A stretch of DNA of 32,252 nt from Mycobacterium sp. 1245111.1 (GTDB lineage: Bacteria > Actinomycetota > Actinomycetes > Mycobacteriales > Mycobacteriaceae). This document shows positions 9,861-18,508 of the stretch, in pieces; the stretch's first letter is position 1, and each line of letters begins with the position of its first letter. The notes beneath the pieces were generated by a model. The model was not told the origin of the DNA. It ran no database searches and saw only the letters and a list, made by a program, of their open reading frames with translations. A program made the position numbers and the translations under genes. Location: NCBI RefSeq assembly GCF_001673405.1, contig NZ_LZLV01000014.1:1-32252 (forward strand), written 5' to 3'.

Positions 9861-12800
9861 ATGACTGACGCAGACACCCAAACCGAGGCTGCCCCGGCAC
9901 GCACCGACATGTCCATCGCCGAAGTGCGGCAGTGGCTGCGCAACTGGGTCGCCACCGCCACCGGACAGTCACCCGACGCGGTCGACGAGGCCACCCCGAT
10001 GGTGGAGCTGGGTCTGTCCTCGCGTGACGCGGTGGCGATGGCCGCCGACATCGAGGACGCCACCGGCGTCACCGTGTCGATCGCGGCCGCGTTCGAGCAC
10101 CCGACGATCGAGTCGCTGGCCACCTGGATCGTCGAGGGCGACCCCGAGCTCGACGCCGCCGACGCCGACGAAATCGACTGGACCCGAACGGGACCCGTCG
10201 AGCGCGTCGACATCGCGGTGGTGGGCCTGGCCACCCGACTCCCGGGCGACATGAACACCCCGGACGAGACCTGGGCGGCGCTGCTGGAGGGCCGCGACGC
10301 GATCACCGACCTGCCCGAGGGCCGCTGGTCGGAGTTCATGGACGAGCCGCGGCTGGCCGAGATGATCTCCAAGGCCCGCACCCGCGGCGGCTATCTCTCC
10401 GACATCAAGGGCTTCGACTCCGAGTTCTTCGCACTGTCCAAGACCGAAGCGGACAACGTCGACCCGCAGCAGCGGATGACGCTGGAGCTGACCTGGGAGG
10501 CGCTCGAGCATGCCCGCATCCCGGCGTCCAGCCTGCGCGGCGAGTCGGTCGGCGTGTTCGTCGGCACCTCGGTGATGGACTACAGCTACCTGGCGATGTC
10601 CGACCCGACCGTCGCCCACCCGTACGCGATCACCGGTGTCGCGAGTTCGATTGTGGCCAACCGGGTTTCGTATTTCTTCGACTTCCACGGCCCGTCGGTC
10701 GCGGTGGACACCGCCTGCTCGAGCTCGTTGGTCGCCACCCACCAGGCGGTGCAGGCGCTGCGCAACGGTGAGTGCGACGTGGCGATGGCCGGCGGTGTCA
10801 ACGCGCTGATCACCCCCGCGGTGACGCTCGGGTTCGACGAGATCGGCCAGGTGCTCTCACCGGACGGCCGGATCAAGTCGTTCTCGTCGGACGCCGACGG
10901 CTACACCCGTTCCGAGGGCGGGGCGATGCTGGTGCTCAAGCGGGTTGACGATGCGCGCCGCGACGGCGACCAGATATTCGCGGTGATCGCCGGCAGCGCG
11001 GTCAATCACGACGGCCGGTCCAACGGCCTGATCGCCCCCAACCCCGACGCACAGGCCGACGTGCTGCGCCGGGCCTACAAGGACGCCGGCATCAACCCGC
11101 GCACCGTCGACTACGTCGAGGCGCACGGCACCGGCACCGTGCTGGGTGACCCGATCGAGGCCCAGGCGCTGGGCCGAGTGGTCGGTCGCGGCCGGCCTGC
11201 CGACAAGCCGTTGCTGCTCGGTGCGATCAAAACCAATGTGGGACACATGGAGTCGGCGGCCGGTGCGGCCAGCCTGTCGAAGATGGTGCTGGCGCTGCAC
11301 CACGACAAGCTGCCGCCGTCGATCAACTACGCCGGACCCAACCCCTACATCGACTTCGACGCTTCCCACCTGAAAGTCCTCGACACCGTTAGCGACTGGC
11401 CGCGGTACGGCGGCTACGCCGTGGCGGGCGTCTCCAGCTTCGGATTCGGTGGCGCCAACGCACACGTGGTGTTACGTGAGGTGCTGCCCCGTGACGTCGT
11501 CGAGCGTGAACCCGAGCCCGAGCCCGAAAAGGTGCCTGAGGCAACGGCTCCCGACGAGCACGTCGAATTGGTCGGCGGTCTGCGGTTCAACGAGTACGGC
11601 GAGTTCGTCGATCCCAGCGAGGACGGCGCAGCGTCCGCCGGCGACGAGTACGAGCTGCCCTGCATCACCGACGAAGCCCTGCGGCTCAAAGAGATCGCGC
11701 TGGAAGAGCTTGCCGGCGAAGAGGTTCCGACCCCGGTGGTGCCGCTCGCGGTTTCGGCGTTCCTGACCTCACGCAAGCGGGCCGCCGCGGCCGAGCTGGC
11801 CGACTGGATGGAATCCCCTGAGGGGCAGGCGTCGTCGCTGGAGTCGGTCGGCCGGTCGCTGTCGCGCCGCAACCACGGCCGATCACGCGCGGTGGTGCTG
11901 GCCCACGACCACGAGGAAGCCGTCAAGGGCCTGCGGGCGATCGCCGACGGCAAACAGAAGCCCTACGTGTTCAGCACCGACGGCCCGGCCACCAATGGCC
12001 CGGTGTGGGCGATGGCCGGATTCGGTGCGCAGCACCGCAAGATGGGCAAGAACCTCTACCTGCGCAACGAGATCTTCGCCGAGTGGATCGAGAAGGTCGA
12101 CTCGCTGATCCAGGACGAGCGCGGCTACTCGATCCTCGAGCTGATCCTCGACGACTCGGTCGATTACGGCATCGAAACCAGCAACGTCGTCATCTTCGCG
12201 ATCCAGATCGCGTTGGGCGAGCTGCTCAAGCATCACGGCGCGAAACCCGCTGCGGTGATTGGCCAGTCGCTCGGTGAGCCGGCATCGGCATACTTCGCCG
12301 GCGGGCTTTCGCTGGCCGACGCCACCCGGGTGATCTGCTCGCGCTCGCACCTGATGGGTGAGGGCGAGGCGATGTTGTTCGGCGAGTACATCCGGTTCAT
12401 GGCGCTCGTCGAATACTCCGCCGACGAACTCAAGACGGTGTTCGCCGACTTCCCCGGCCTGGAGGTGTGCGTGTACGCCGCCCCGAGCCAGACAGTGATC
12501 GGCGGCCCGCCGGACCAGATCGACGAGATCGTCGCCCGCGCCGAGGCCGAGGGCCGCTTTGCCCGCAAACTCCAGACCAAGGGCGCGGGCCACACTTCGC
12601 AGATGGACCCGCTGCTGGGCGAGTTCTCCGCTGAGCTGCAAGGCATTTCGCCGCACAGCCCGCAGGTCGGGATCTTCTCGACGGTGCACGAGGGCAGCTA
12701 CGTCCGGCCCGGTGGTGAGCCGATCCACGACGTGGCCTACTGGCTCAAGGGCATGCGGCACTCGGTGTACTTCACCCACGGCGTTCGCAACGCCGTCGAC

Positions 12801-15161
12801 AACGGCTACACCACGTTCCTGGAGCTCGCACCCAACCCGGTCGCGCTGATGCAGATCGGCCTGACCACCGCGGCTGCGGGACTGCCTGACGCACAGCTGA
12901 TTCCGACGCTGGCCCGCAAGCAGGACGACGTCGAGTCGATGATCTCGGCGATGGCGCAGCTGTTCGTGCACGGCCACGACCTCGATATCCGCACGCTGTT
13001 CACGCGCGCCCAGGGCCCCGAGGACTACGCAAACGTCCCGCCGACCCGCTTCAAGCGCAAGGAACACTGGCTGGACGCCCACTTCTCCGGCGACGGCTCG
13101 GTGCTGATGCCCGGCACGCATGTAGCGATGCCCGACGGCCGGCACGTGTGGGAGTACGCGCCGCGCGGCGAGACCGACCTGGCCGCCCTGGTGAAAGCCG
13201 CTGCGATACAGGTGCTTCCGGATGCGGTGCTGACGGCCTCCGAGCAGCGCGCGGTCGCCGCCGAGAACGCCCGGCTGGTGACGACGCTGACCCGGCACCC
13301 CGGTGGAGCTTCGGTGCAGGTGCACGCGCGGATCGAGGAGTCCTTCACGCTGGTCTACGACGCGCTGGTGTCGCGGGCCGGGCAGGCCTCGGTGTTGCCG
13401 ACGGCCGTCGGTGCGGGTGCGGCGATCGCGGGGACCGTGACGGCGGCGCCGGTTGCCGAGCCGGCCGCCGACGAGCCCGAGGCCGAGATCGTGACGGACA
13501 GCCTGACCGCCCGTCAGGTGGGGGCGCTGGCCCGCTGGTCGCCGGATTCCGGTGAGACCGTGCATGATCGGCTGGCCGCGATCGTCTCGATGGCGATGGG
13601 TTATGAGCCGGAGGACCTCCCTTGGGAGGTCCCGCTGGTCGAGCTCGGCCTCGACTCGATGATGGCCGTGCGGATCAAGAACCGCGTCGAGTACGACTTC
13701 GACATGCCGCCGATCCAGCTGCAGGCGGTCCGCGACGCCAACCTGTACAACATCGAGAAGCTGATCGAATACGCGGTCGAACACCGCGACGAGGTGCAGG
13801 CTCTGCACGAGCACCAGAAGACGCAGACTCCCGAGGAGATCGCCGCCGAGCAGGCCGCGCTGCTGTCTGGTGCTACTCCGTCGTCGATCACCGCGCCGGC
13901 ACCCGACCCGCAGGCCCCGGCTGAGCAGGCCGAGCCGGAAACGCAGGCCGAGCCGTCGATTCCGCCGCCCCCGACCAACCCGGCGGGACCCACGGCAGCG
14001 ACCGACGGCGGCGTCAGCACGGCGACGGCCGCCGCGGCGGCCGCCAAGGTCCTCACCCAGGAGGCGGTGACCGAAGCGCTGGGCGCCGACGTTCCGCCGC
14101 GCGACGCCGCCGAGCGGGTCACGTTCGCGACCTGGGCGATCGTCACCGGCAAGTCGCCGGGCGGCATCTTCAATCCGCTGCCCAAGCTCGACGACACGGC
14201 CGCCACCAAGCTGGCCGAGCGGCTCTCCGAGCGCGCCGAAGGCACGATCACCGTCGACGACGTGAAGTCCGCGACAACCATCGAGGGCCTGGCGAGCGTC
14301 GTTCGCGACCACCTCGAGGAAGGTGTGGTGGACGGTTTCGTCCGCACCCTGCGGGCCCCACAGGAGGGCTCCACGAAGGCGCCGCTGTTCGTGTTCCACC
14401 CGGCCGGCGGATCCACCGTGGTCTACGAGCCGCTGATGAAGCGGCTACCGGCCGACGTCCCGGTATACGGCATCGAACGGGTGGAGGGCTCGATCGAGGA
14501 GCGCGCCGCCGAATACGTGCCCAAACTGCTGGAACTGCACGACGGACCGTTCCTGCTGGCCGGCTGGTCGCTGGGCGGGGCGCTGGCCTACGCGTGCGCG
14601 ATCGGTCTCAAACGCGCCGGCGCCGACGTCCGGTTCGTCGGGCTGATCGACCTGGTGCTGCCCGGTGAGCCGATCGACCAGAGCCAAGCGGGGATGCGCG
14701 CGCGCTGGGACCGCTACGCACGTTTCGCCGAACGCACCTTCAACGTCGAGGTTCCGGAGATTCCGTACGAGGAACTCGAGAAGCTCGACGACGAGGGTCA
14801 GGTCAGGTTCGTCCTGGACGTGGTCGCGCAGAGCGGTGTGCAGATCCCCGGCGGGATCATCGAGCACCAGCGCACGTCGTACCTCGACAACCGGGCACTG
14901 GACACCATCGAGATCCAGCCCTACGACGGGTACGTCGCGCTGTACATGGCCGACCGCTACCACGATGACGCGATCGTGTTCGAGCCCGCGTACGCCACCC
15001 GCAAACCGGACGGCGGCTGGGGTGAATACGTGACCGACCTGGAGATCGTGCCGATCGGGGGCGAGCACATCCAGGCCATCGACGAACCGATCATCGCGAA
15101 GGTTGGTGCGCATATGACCCAGGTGCTCAACAAGATTCACGCCGAGCAGAAAGAAGCCTAA
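9861..15161 (+). CDS. pks13: Polyketide synthase Pks13, mycolate condensase
   Basis: A 1766-aa type I PKS (M. tuberculosis 1733) that joins the meromycoloyl chain to the carboxylated C24-26 chain by Claisen condensation and passes the product to trehalose. Domains: N-terminal ACP with S54 in GLSS; ketosynthase about 115-540 with C286, H422 and H462; acyltransferase about 715-1060 with S803 in GQSLGE and R828 for the carboxyl group; second ACP with S1266 in GLDS; a Pro/Ala-rich linker (about 1340-1395); an ACP-like segment without the serine (about 1400-1490); thioesterase with S1570 in GWSLGG, D1597 and H1736. These match the known M. tuberculosis triad with a constant offset. ATG 9861 is 8 bases after fadD32; the stop abuts the accD4 start. 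Confidence 0.97.
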   Translation: MTDADTQTEAAPARTDMSIAEVRQWLRNWVATATGQSPDAVDEATPMVELGLSSRDAVAMAADIEDATGVTVSIAAAFEHPTIESLATWIVEGDPELDAADADEIDWTRTGPVERVDIAVVGLATRLPGDMNTPDETWAALLEGRDAITDLPEGRWSEFMDEPRLAEMISKARTRGGYLSDIKGFDSEFFALSKTEADNVDPQQRMTLELTWEALEHARIPASSLRGESVGVFVGTSVMDYSYLAMSDPTVAHPYAITGVASSIVANRVSYFFDFHGPSVAVDTACSSSLVATHQAVQALRNGECDVAMAGGVNALITPAVTLGFDEIGQVLSPDGRIKSFSSDADGYTRSEGGAMLVLKRVDDARRDGDQIFAVIAGSAVNHDGRSNGLIAPNPDAQADVLRRAYKDAGINPRTVDYVEAHGTGTVLGDPIEAQALGRVVGRGRPADKPLLLGAIKTNVGHMESAAGAASLSKMVLALHHDKLPPSINYAGPNPYIDFDASHLKVLDTVSDWPRYGGYAVAGVSSFGFGGANAHVVLREVLPRDVVEREPEPEPEKVPEATAPDEHVELVGGLRFNEYGEFVDPSEDGAASAGDEYELPCITDEALRLKEIALEELAGEEVPTPVVPLAVSAFLTSRKRAAAAELADWMESPEGQASSLESVGRSLSRRNHGRSRAVVLAHDHEEAVKGLRAIADGKQKPYVFSTDGPATNGPVWAMAGFGAQHRKMGKNLYLRNEIFAEWIEKVDSLIQDERGYSILELILDDSVDYGIETSNVVIFAIQIALGELLKHHGAKPAAVIGQSLGEPASAYFAGGLSLADATRVICSRSHLMGEGEAMLFGEYIRFMALVEYSADELKTVFADFPGLEVCVYAAPSQTVIGGPPDQIDEIVARAEAEGRFARKLQTKGAGHTSQMDPLLGEFSAELQGISPHSPQVGIFSTVHEGSYVRPGGEPIHDVAYWLKGMRHSVYFTHGVRNAVDNGYTTFLELAPNPVALMQIGLTTAAAGLPDAQLIPTLARKQDDVESMISAMAQLFVHGHDLDIRTLFTRAQGPEDYANVPPTRFKRKEHWLDAHFSGDGSVLMPGTHVAMPDGRHVWEYAPRGETDLAALVKAAAIQVLPDAVLTASEQRAVAAENARLVTTLTRHPGGASVQVHARIEESFTLVYDALVSRAGQASVLPTAVGAGAAIAGTVTAAPVAEPAADEPEAEIVTDSLTARQVGALARWSPDSGETVHDRLAAIVSMAMGYEPEDLPWEVPLVELGLDSMMAVRIKNRVEYDFDMPPIQLQAVRDANLYNIEKLIEYAVEHRDEVQALHEHQKTQTPEEIAAEQAALLSGATPSSITAPAPDPQAPAEQAEPETQAEPSIPPPPTNPAGPTAATDGGVSTATAAAAAAKVLTQEAVTEALGADVPPRDAAERVTFATWAIVTGKSPGGIFNPLPKLDDTAATKLAERLSERAEGTITVDDVKSATTIEGLASVVRDHLEEGVVDGFVRTLRAPQEGSTKAPLFVFHPAGGSTVVYEPLMKRLPADVPVYGIERVEGSIEERAAEYVPKLLELHDGPFLLAGWSLGGALAYACAIGLKRAGADVRFVGLIDLVLPGEPIDQSQAGMRARWDRYARFAERTFNVEVPEIPYEELEKLDDEGQVRFVLDVVAQSGVQIPGGIIEHQRTSYLDNRALDTIEIQPYDGYVALYMADRYHDDAIVFEPAYATRKPDGGWGEYVTDLEIVPIGGEHIQAIDEPIIAKVGAHMTQVLNKIHAEQKEA

Positions 15162-16715
15162 GTGACCACCAAGACCACCGCCGAGCTGCTGACCGAACTA
15201 CGGGAAAAGCTGGAGCTGGCGAAGGAGCCTGGTGATCCGAAGGCGATCGCGCGGCGCGACAAGAAGGGCATCCCGAGTGCCCGCGCCCGCATCCACGCGC
15301 TGCTCGACAAGGGCAGCTTCTTAGAGATCGGGGCGCTGGCCCGCACGCCAGGCGACCCGAACGCGCTCTACGGCGACGGCGTGGTCACCGGGCATGGCCG
15401 GATAAACGGGCGGCCGGTGGCGGTGTTCAGCCACGACCAGACGGTGTTCCAGGGCTCGGTCGGCGAGATGTTCGGCCGCAAGGTGGCCAAGCTGATGGAC
15501 TGGGTGGCCATGGTCGGCTGCCCGATCATCGGCATCAACGACTCCGCGGGCGCCCGAATCCAGGACGCGGTCACCTCGCTGGCGTGGTACGCCGAGCTGG
15601 GCCGCCGGCACGAGATGCTCCGCGGCCTGGTGCCTGAGATCTCCATCATCTTGGGCAAATGTGCTGGGGGAGCGGTCTATTCGCCGATCCAGACCGACCT
15701 GCTGGTGGCGGTGCGCGACCAGGGCTACATGTTCATCACCGGCCCCGACGTGATCAAGGACGTCACCGGCGAGGACGTGACCTTCGACGAGTTGGGCGGC
15801 GCCGACGTGCAGGCACAGCGCGGCAACATCCACAAGGTCGTCGAAGACGAGGCCGCGGCGTTCCAGTACGTGCGCGACTACCTGTCGTTCTTGCCGGACA
15901 ACACTTTTGGCGACGGGCCGATCGTCAACCCGGGCCTGGAGCCGGAGATCACCCCGACCGACCTCGAGCTCGACACCATCGTGCCGGACGCGGACAACAC
16001 CGCCTACGACATGCACGAGATCCTGCTTCGTATTTTCGACGACGGCGACGTCTTCGAGATCGCCGAGCAGCGTGGGCCGGCCATCATCACCGCGTTCGCC
16101 CGCGTCGACGGCCGGTCGGTCGGCGTGATCGCCAACCAGCCGATGGTGATGTCCGGCGCGGTCGACAGCGAGGCCTCGGACAAGGCATCCAGCTTCATCC
16201 GCTTCTGCGACTCCTACAACCTGCCACTGGTTTTCGTGGTGGACACCCCCGGCGCCATGCCCGGTGTGGCCGAGGAGAAGAACGGGATCATCAAGCGTGG
16301 TGGCCGGTTCTTCAACGCGATCGTGGAAGCCGACGTGCCCAAGGTGACCATCATCGTCCGCAAGGCCTACGGCGGCGGCTACGCCGTGATGGGTTCCAAG
16401 CAGCTCTCCGCCGACCTGAACTTCGCGTGGCCCACCGCGCGCATCGCGGTGATCGGGGCCGACGGCGCCGCCCAGCTGCTGGTCAAGCGATTCCCCGACC
16501 CGAACGCGCCCGAAGTCCAGCAGATCAAGAAGGACTTCATCGAGGGCTACAACCTCAACATGGCGATCCCGTGGATCGCGGCCGAGCGTGGCTACATCGA
16601 CGGCGTGATCCAGCCTCACGAGACCAGGCTGCTGCTGCGCAAGTCGCTACACCTGTTGCGGGACAAGCAGATTCACTGGCGGACGCAGCGTAAGCACGGT
16701 CTGACGCCGATTTAG
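15162..16715 (+). CDS. accD4: Acyl-CoA carboxylase beta subunit AccD4
   Basis: A 517-aa carboxyltransferase subunit. With AccA3, AccD5 and AccE it carboxylates long-chain (C24-26) acyl-CoA, giving the extender unit for Pks13. Features: N-terminal crotonase-like half with the oxyanion-type [10 protein letters not shown] (126-135) and [11 protein letters not shown] (165-175), and C-terminal half with DTPGAMPG (361-368) and [14 protein letters not shown] (400-413). The GTG at 15162 directly follows the pks13 TAA with no spacer, and no better start is visible, so translation is probably coupled. Length equals that of M. tuberculosis AccD4. A hairpin follows 23 bases after the stop and closes the operon. 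Confidence 0.95.
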   Translation: MTTKTTAELLTELREKLELAKEPGDPKAIARRDKKGIPSARARIHALLDKGSFLEIGALARTPGDPNALYGDGVVTGHGRINGRPVAVFSHDQTVFQGSVGEMFGRKVAKLMDWVAMVGCPIIGINDSAGARIQDAVTSLAWYAELGRRHEMLRGLVPEISIILGKCAGGAVYSPIQTDLLVAVRDQGYMFITGPDVIKDVTGEDVTFDELGGADVQAQRGNIHKVVEDEAAAFQYVRDYLSFLPDNTFGDGPIVNPGLEPEITPTDLELDTIVPDADNTAYDMHEILLRIFDDGDVFEIAEQRGPAIITAFARVDGRSVGVIANQPMVMSGAVDSEASDKASSFIRFCDSYNLPLVFVVDTPGAMPGVAEEKNGIIKRGGRFFNAIVEADVPKVTIIVRKAYGGGYAVMGSKQLSADLNFAWPTARIAVIGADGAAQLLVKRFPDPNAPEVQQIKKDFIEGYNLNMAIPWIAAERGYIDGVIQPHETRLLLRKSLHLLRDKQIHWRTQRKHGLTPI

Positions 16716-16738
16716 ACCTCCAACGAGCAGACGGAGTA

Positions 16739-16760
16739 GCCCACACGCTTCGGCGTGGGC
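16739..16760 (+). terminator. TTCG-loop hairpin after accD4
   Basis: CACGC (16744-16748) pairs with GCGTG (16753-16757) across a stable TTCG tetraloop; a two-base bulge and GCC/GGC extend the stem to 16739-16760. It lies 23 bases after the accD4 stop. Confidence 0.6.
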
Positions 16761-16762
16761 AG

Positions 16763-16936
16763 AGAATCTTTCACGGCGGCGACACGATGTTTCACGGGTA
16801 CTGGTGGCTTATCGCGCGCCGGGTCGGGCCCATCGACATTGCCGTGCTCCCGATCAACGGAGCGAAGTTGAACTTTCCGGTGCCGCAGTTGCAGCCGGCC
16901 AGCGAGCTGCGATGGACGTGGCCGCAGTTGCATAAG
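16763..16936 (+). pseudogene. Remnant of a metallo-beta-lactamase-fold hydrolase gene
   Basis: One frame reads RIFHGGDT at 16763-16786, then HGYWW, then GPIDIAVLPINGA, then NFP and QPAS. This is the pattern of the central part of UlaG-like metallo-beta-lactamase-fold proteins (metal-binding Gly-Asp-Thr followed by GPxDxALLPxNGA). The metal-binding HxHxDH part, which should lie about 100 codons earlier, is absent because accD4 and its terminator are directly upstream. At about 16909 the family pattern continues in the next frame (MDVAAVA then TAA, ending at 16936), which points to a frameshift. No start, no complete domain: a decayed fragment. Beyond 16936 the open frame only mirrors the minus-strand MerR gene. 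The match is from memory of the family, not from a search. Confidence 0.6.
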
Positions 16937-16948
16937 GCCTCGCGGGGC

Positions 16949-17305
16949 CTAGCGAGCGCGCCGCGGCTTAGTCCGGGGCTTGGCCCGTTGGGTGGCCTTC
17001 AATTCGGCATTGTCGGACCGCAGCTGGGCGTTGTGGGACTCCAGCGCGGAATTCCGATGCTCCAGGTCCAAGATGCGGGCGATGCCCGCCAAGTTGATGC
17101 CCTGGTCGACCAACTCGGTGATCTGCTGAAGCCGCTGTAGGTCGTCGTCGCTGTAGCGGCGGGTGCCGCCGGGCGTGCGGGCCGGGGTCAGCAAGCCCAA
17201 CCGCTCGTAGAGTCGCAGCGTCTGGGGGCCGAGTCTCGATAGCTCGGCCGCGACCGAAATCCCATACACACCGCGCGACGAGCGCGACGCCGCTCCATCA
17301 GCCAA
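16949..17305 (-). CDS. MerR-family regulator, HspR-like
   Basis: A 118-aa DNA-binding regulator. The winged helix-turn-helix spans about 14-62: YGISVAAELSRLGPQTLR closely resembles HspR, followed by the wing TPGGTRRYSDDDLQRL. After it comes a helical dimerisation segment (about 60-105, QGINLAGIARIL as in HspR, then an Asn/Glu/Leu-rich coiled coil) and a basic tail (KPRTKPRRAR). There is no effector domain. The TTG at 17305 is chosen because GGAGG lies 5 bases before it; a GTG at codon 13 is an alternative. It is divergent from hsp20, and HspR proteins repress chaperone genes, so control of this island is likely. It is probably a paralogue, since dnaK-linked hspR normally lies elsewhere. A degenerate copy of the local inverted repeat lies 67 bases upstream. 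Confidence 0.85.
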   Translation of the reverse strand: MADGAASRSSRGVYGISVAAELSRLGPQTLRLYERLGLLTPARTPGGTRRYSDDDLQRLQQITELVDQGINLAGIARILDLEHRNSALESHNAQLRSDNAELKATQRAKPRTKPRRAR

Positions 17306-17371
17306 CCGTGCCTCCGTTTCGGCTGCCGGTGTTCCGGCACAAGAAAAAAGTCAACCCACCCGGCAGGGAAA

Positions 17372-17393
17372 ATCTATACCGGCAGGCACAAAT
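17372..17393. promoter_or_regulatory. Degenerate copy of the shared inverted repeat (merR side)
   Basis: ATCTATA (17372-17378), 8 bases, then CACAAAT (17387-17393). It matches 11 of 14 half-site bases of the repeat at 19114-19135 with the same spacing. Its position 67 bases upstream of the merR start suggests autoregulation, but the match is weak. Confidence 0.3.
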
Positions 17394-17655
17394 TATCAAC
17401 CGCAGGGAAAGAGGCGCCGCCTGGGTGTCGACGGCCGCAGGCCAGCCGCGGGGACGACCGGCGCCACTTGTCAGCCGCCTTTGGGCTATCGACACTTCCC
17501 GGCGCACATACTGTTTGGATCCTCGCCGCGATTTGGGCGCACCGCCGTCTGCCCGCCTACCGATATCTACCACTCCGTTCGCACACAAAGCTGCCAGAGT
17601 GCCGGAAAAACCTCGCGACGGTACTTGCGGAGGAATCCGCGCAGTGGTATCAAAA

Positions 17656-17677
17656 AACTATGCGTGCGGACATAGAT
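17656..17677. promoter_or_regulatory. Operator-like inverted repeat upstream of hsp20
   Basis: AACTATG (17656-17662), 8 bases, then CATAGAT (17671-17677). Thirteen of 14 half-site bases match the perfect repeat at 19114-19135, with identical spacing and different spacer sequence. It overlaps the start of the -10-like TAGTCT and ends 26 bases before the hsp20 ATG, a position typical for repression or for MerR-type spacer binding. Confidence 0.6.
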
Positions 17678-17703
17678 AGTCTGCCTGAATCAGGAGGTGA
17701 AAC

Positions 17704-18126
17704 ATGGTATTGATGCGTACAGATCCGTTCAGCGACCTCGACCGGTGGACCCAACGGGTGTTCGGCACGGCAGCACGGCCGGCGGTCATGCCCATGGACG
17801 CGTGGCGCGATGGCGACCATTTCATCGTCGAGTTCGATCTGCCTGGGGTGAACGAAGATTCGCTCGATCTCAACGTCGAGCGCAACGCGCTGACAGTACG
17901 TGCCGAGCGCCCAGAGCTCGACCAGAACCGCGAGATGGTCTCCGCCGAACGTCCCCGCGGGGTGTTCAGCCGCCAGCTGTTCCTGGGCGAAAACCTCGAC
18001 CCCGACAAGATCGAGGCCAGCTACCACGACGGTGTTTTGCGGTTGACGATCCCGGTTGCTGAGAAGGCCAAGCCGCGGCGCATCGAGATCAGCCACAACG
18101 GGCACAAGACCGCGATCAACGCCTAA
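17704..18126 (+). CDS. Hsp20 small heat-shock protein (18-kDa antigen type)
   Basis: A 140-aa alpha-crystallin-family chaperone that holds unfolding proteins. The N-terminus [15 protein letters not shown] and the [11 protein letters not shown] stretch match the M. leprae 18-kDa antigen type rather than HspX/Acr. The alpha-crystallin domain covers about 30-122, with the family signature around A105[13 protein letters not shown]118, and an I-x-I-type motif (IEI, 127-129) for oligomer assembly follows. ATG 17704 has an excellent ribosome site, AGGAGGTG at 17692-17699. It is divergent from the HspR-like regulator and followed on the same strand by a J-domain gene. The inverted repeat just upstream suggests stress-dependent control. 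Confidence 0.93.
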   Translation: MVLMRTDPFSDLDRWTQRVFGTAARPAVMPMDAWRDGDHFIVEFDLPGVNEDSLDLNVERNALTVRAERPELDQNREMVSAERPRGVFSRQLFLGENLDPDKIEASYHDGVLRLTIPVAEKAKPRRIEISHNGHKTAINA

Positions 18127-18508
18127 CTGGACATTGGCCACCGGCTTCGCCGCACGGCGGCGACCGCAGCGAGTATGGCCTACCCAGCGTTCTCCTCCGC
18201 ATCGGATAGGTCATGGTTAAGGGTTGCCCGGATGGAGGTGATAACTCAGCGGTTACCTATCAACGAACAGTGACATGTGTGCCGCCCACAATGTGATCAC
18301 TGTGCGTGCGCCTCACGCGGGCAAGACCCTGCGGGCGCACAGGCCACCGGACGTGGCACACCAATTGGCATGGGTGCTGCACGCTTGCCACTGAAAGTCC
18401 GGGCTCCCGCTGCCCACTGTTTTGCTCTTTCCTGGGCGGCGGGGGCCCGCCATTCGCCTTGAACGCAACACTTTTCGCCCGTACCCTGATCGCGGAAAGA
18501 CGTGTCTG
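18127..18508 (+). promoter_or_regulatory. hsp20 to J-domain gene intergenic region
   Basis: A 382-base stretch without a credible gene. A weak GC hairpin (CGCC/GGCG at 18148-18159) follows hsp20. An inverted repeat ACAGTGA (18267-18273) and TCACTGT (18297-18303), containing GTGATCAC, lies about 200 bases before the J-domain gene and is of unknown meaning. The J-domain promoter is at 18459-18487. Short ORFs on both strands here look like chance frames. Confidence 0.45.
18459..18487 (+). promoter_or_regulatory. SigA-like promoter of the J-domain gene
   Basis: TTGAAC (18459-18464), a 17-base spacer, and TACCCT (18482-18487). The expected start is near 18494, leaving a short leader of about 15 bases before ATG 18509. 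No copy of the shared inverted repeat is present. Confidence 0.5.

Larger units (their letters stand above)
17306..17703. promoter_or_regulatory. Divergent merR-hsp20 control region
   Basis: A 398-base region between two divergent genes with no convincing ORF. It has A-rich patches (17341-17350, 17368-17372, 17652-17657) unusual for this GC-rich sequence. It contains the degenerate repeat at 17372-17393 on the merR side, a small hairpin GCCGG-TGTT-CCGGC (17325-17338) in the merR leader, and the good repeat at 17656-17677 on the hsp20 side. A -10-like TAGTCT (17677-17682) and the strong ribosome site AGGAGGTG (17692-17699) serve hsp20. Confidence 0.6.

Noticed and set aside
7771..9972. 733-aa open frame antisense to fadD32
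   Set aside because: Mirror frame; fadD32 motifs are unambiguous on the other strand.
11883..14399. 838-aa open frame antisense to pks13
   Set aside because: Mirror frame of pks13 with biased, low-complexity composition and no domain.
16937..17140. Second half of a 117-aa plus-strand frame continuing from the pseudogene fragment
   Set aside because: From 16949 on it simply mirrors the merR gene; only the part before 16937 resembles a protein family.
17306..17703. HspR HAIR element (CTTGAGT-N7-ACTCAAG) or DosR box in front of hsp20
   Set aside because: Looked for because the regulator is HspR-like and the target is Hsp20; neither consensus is present.
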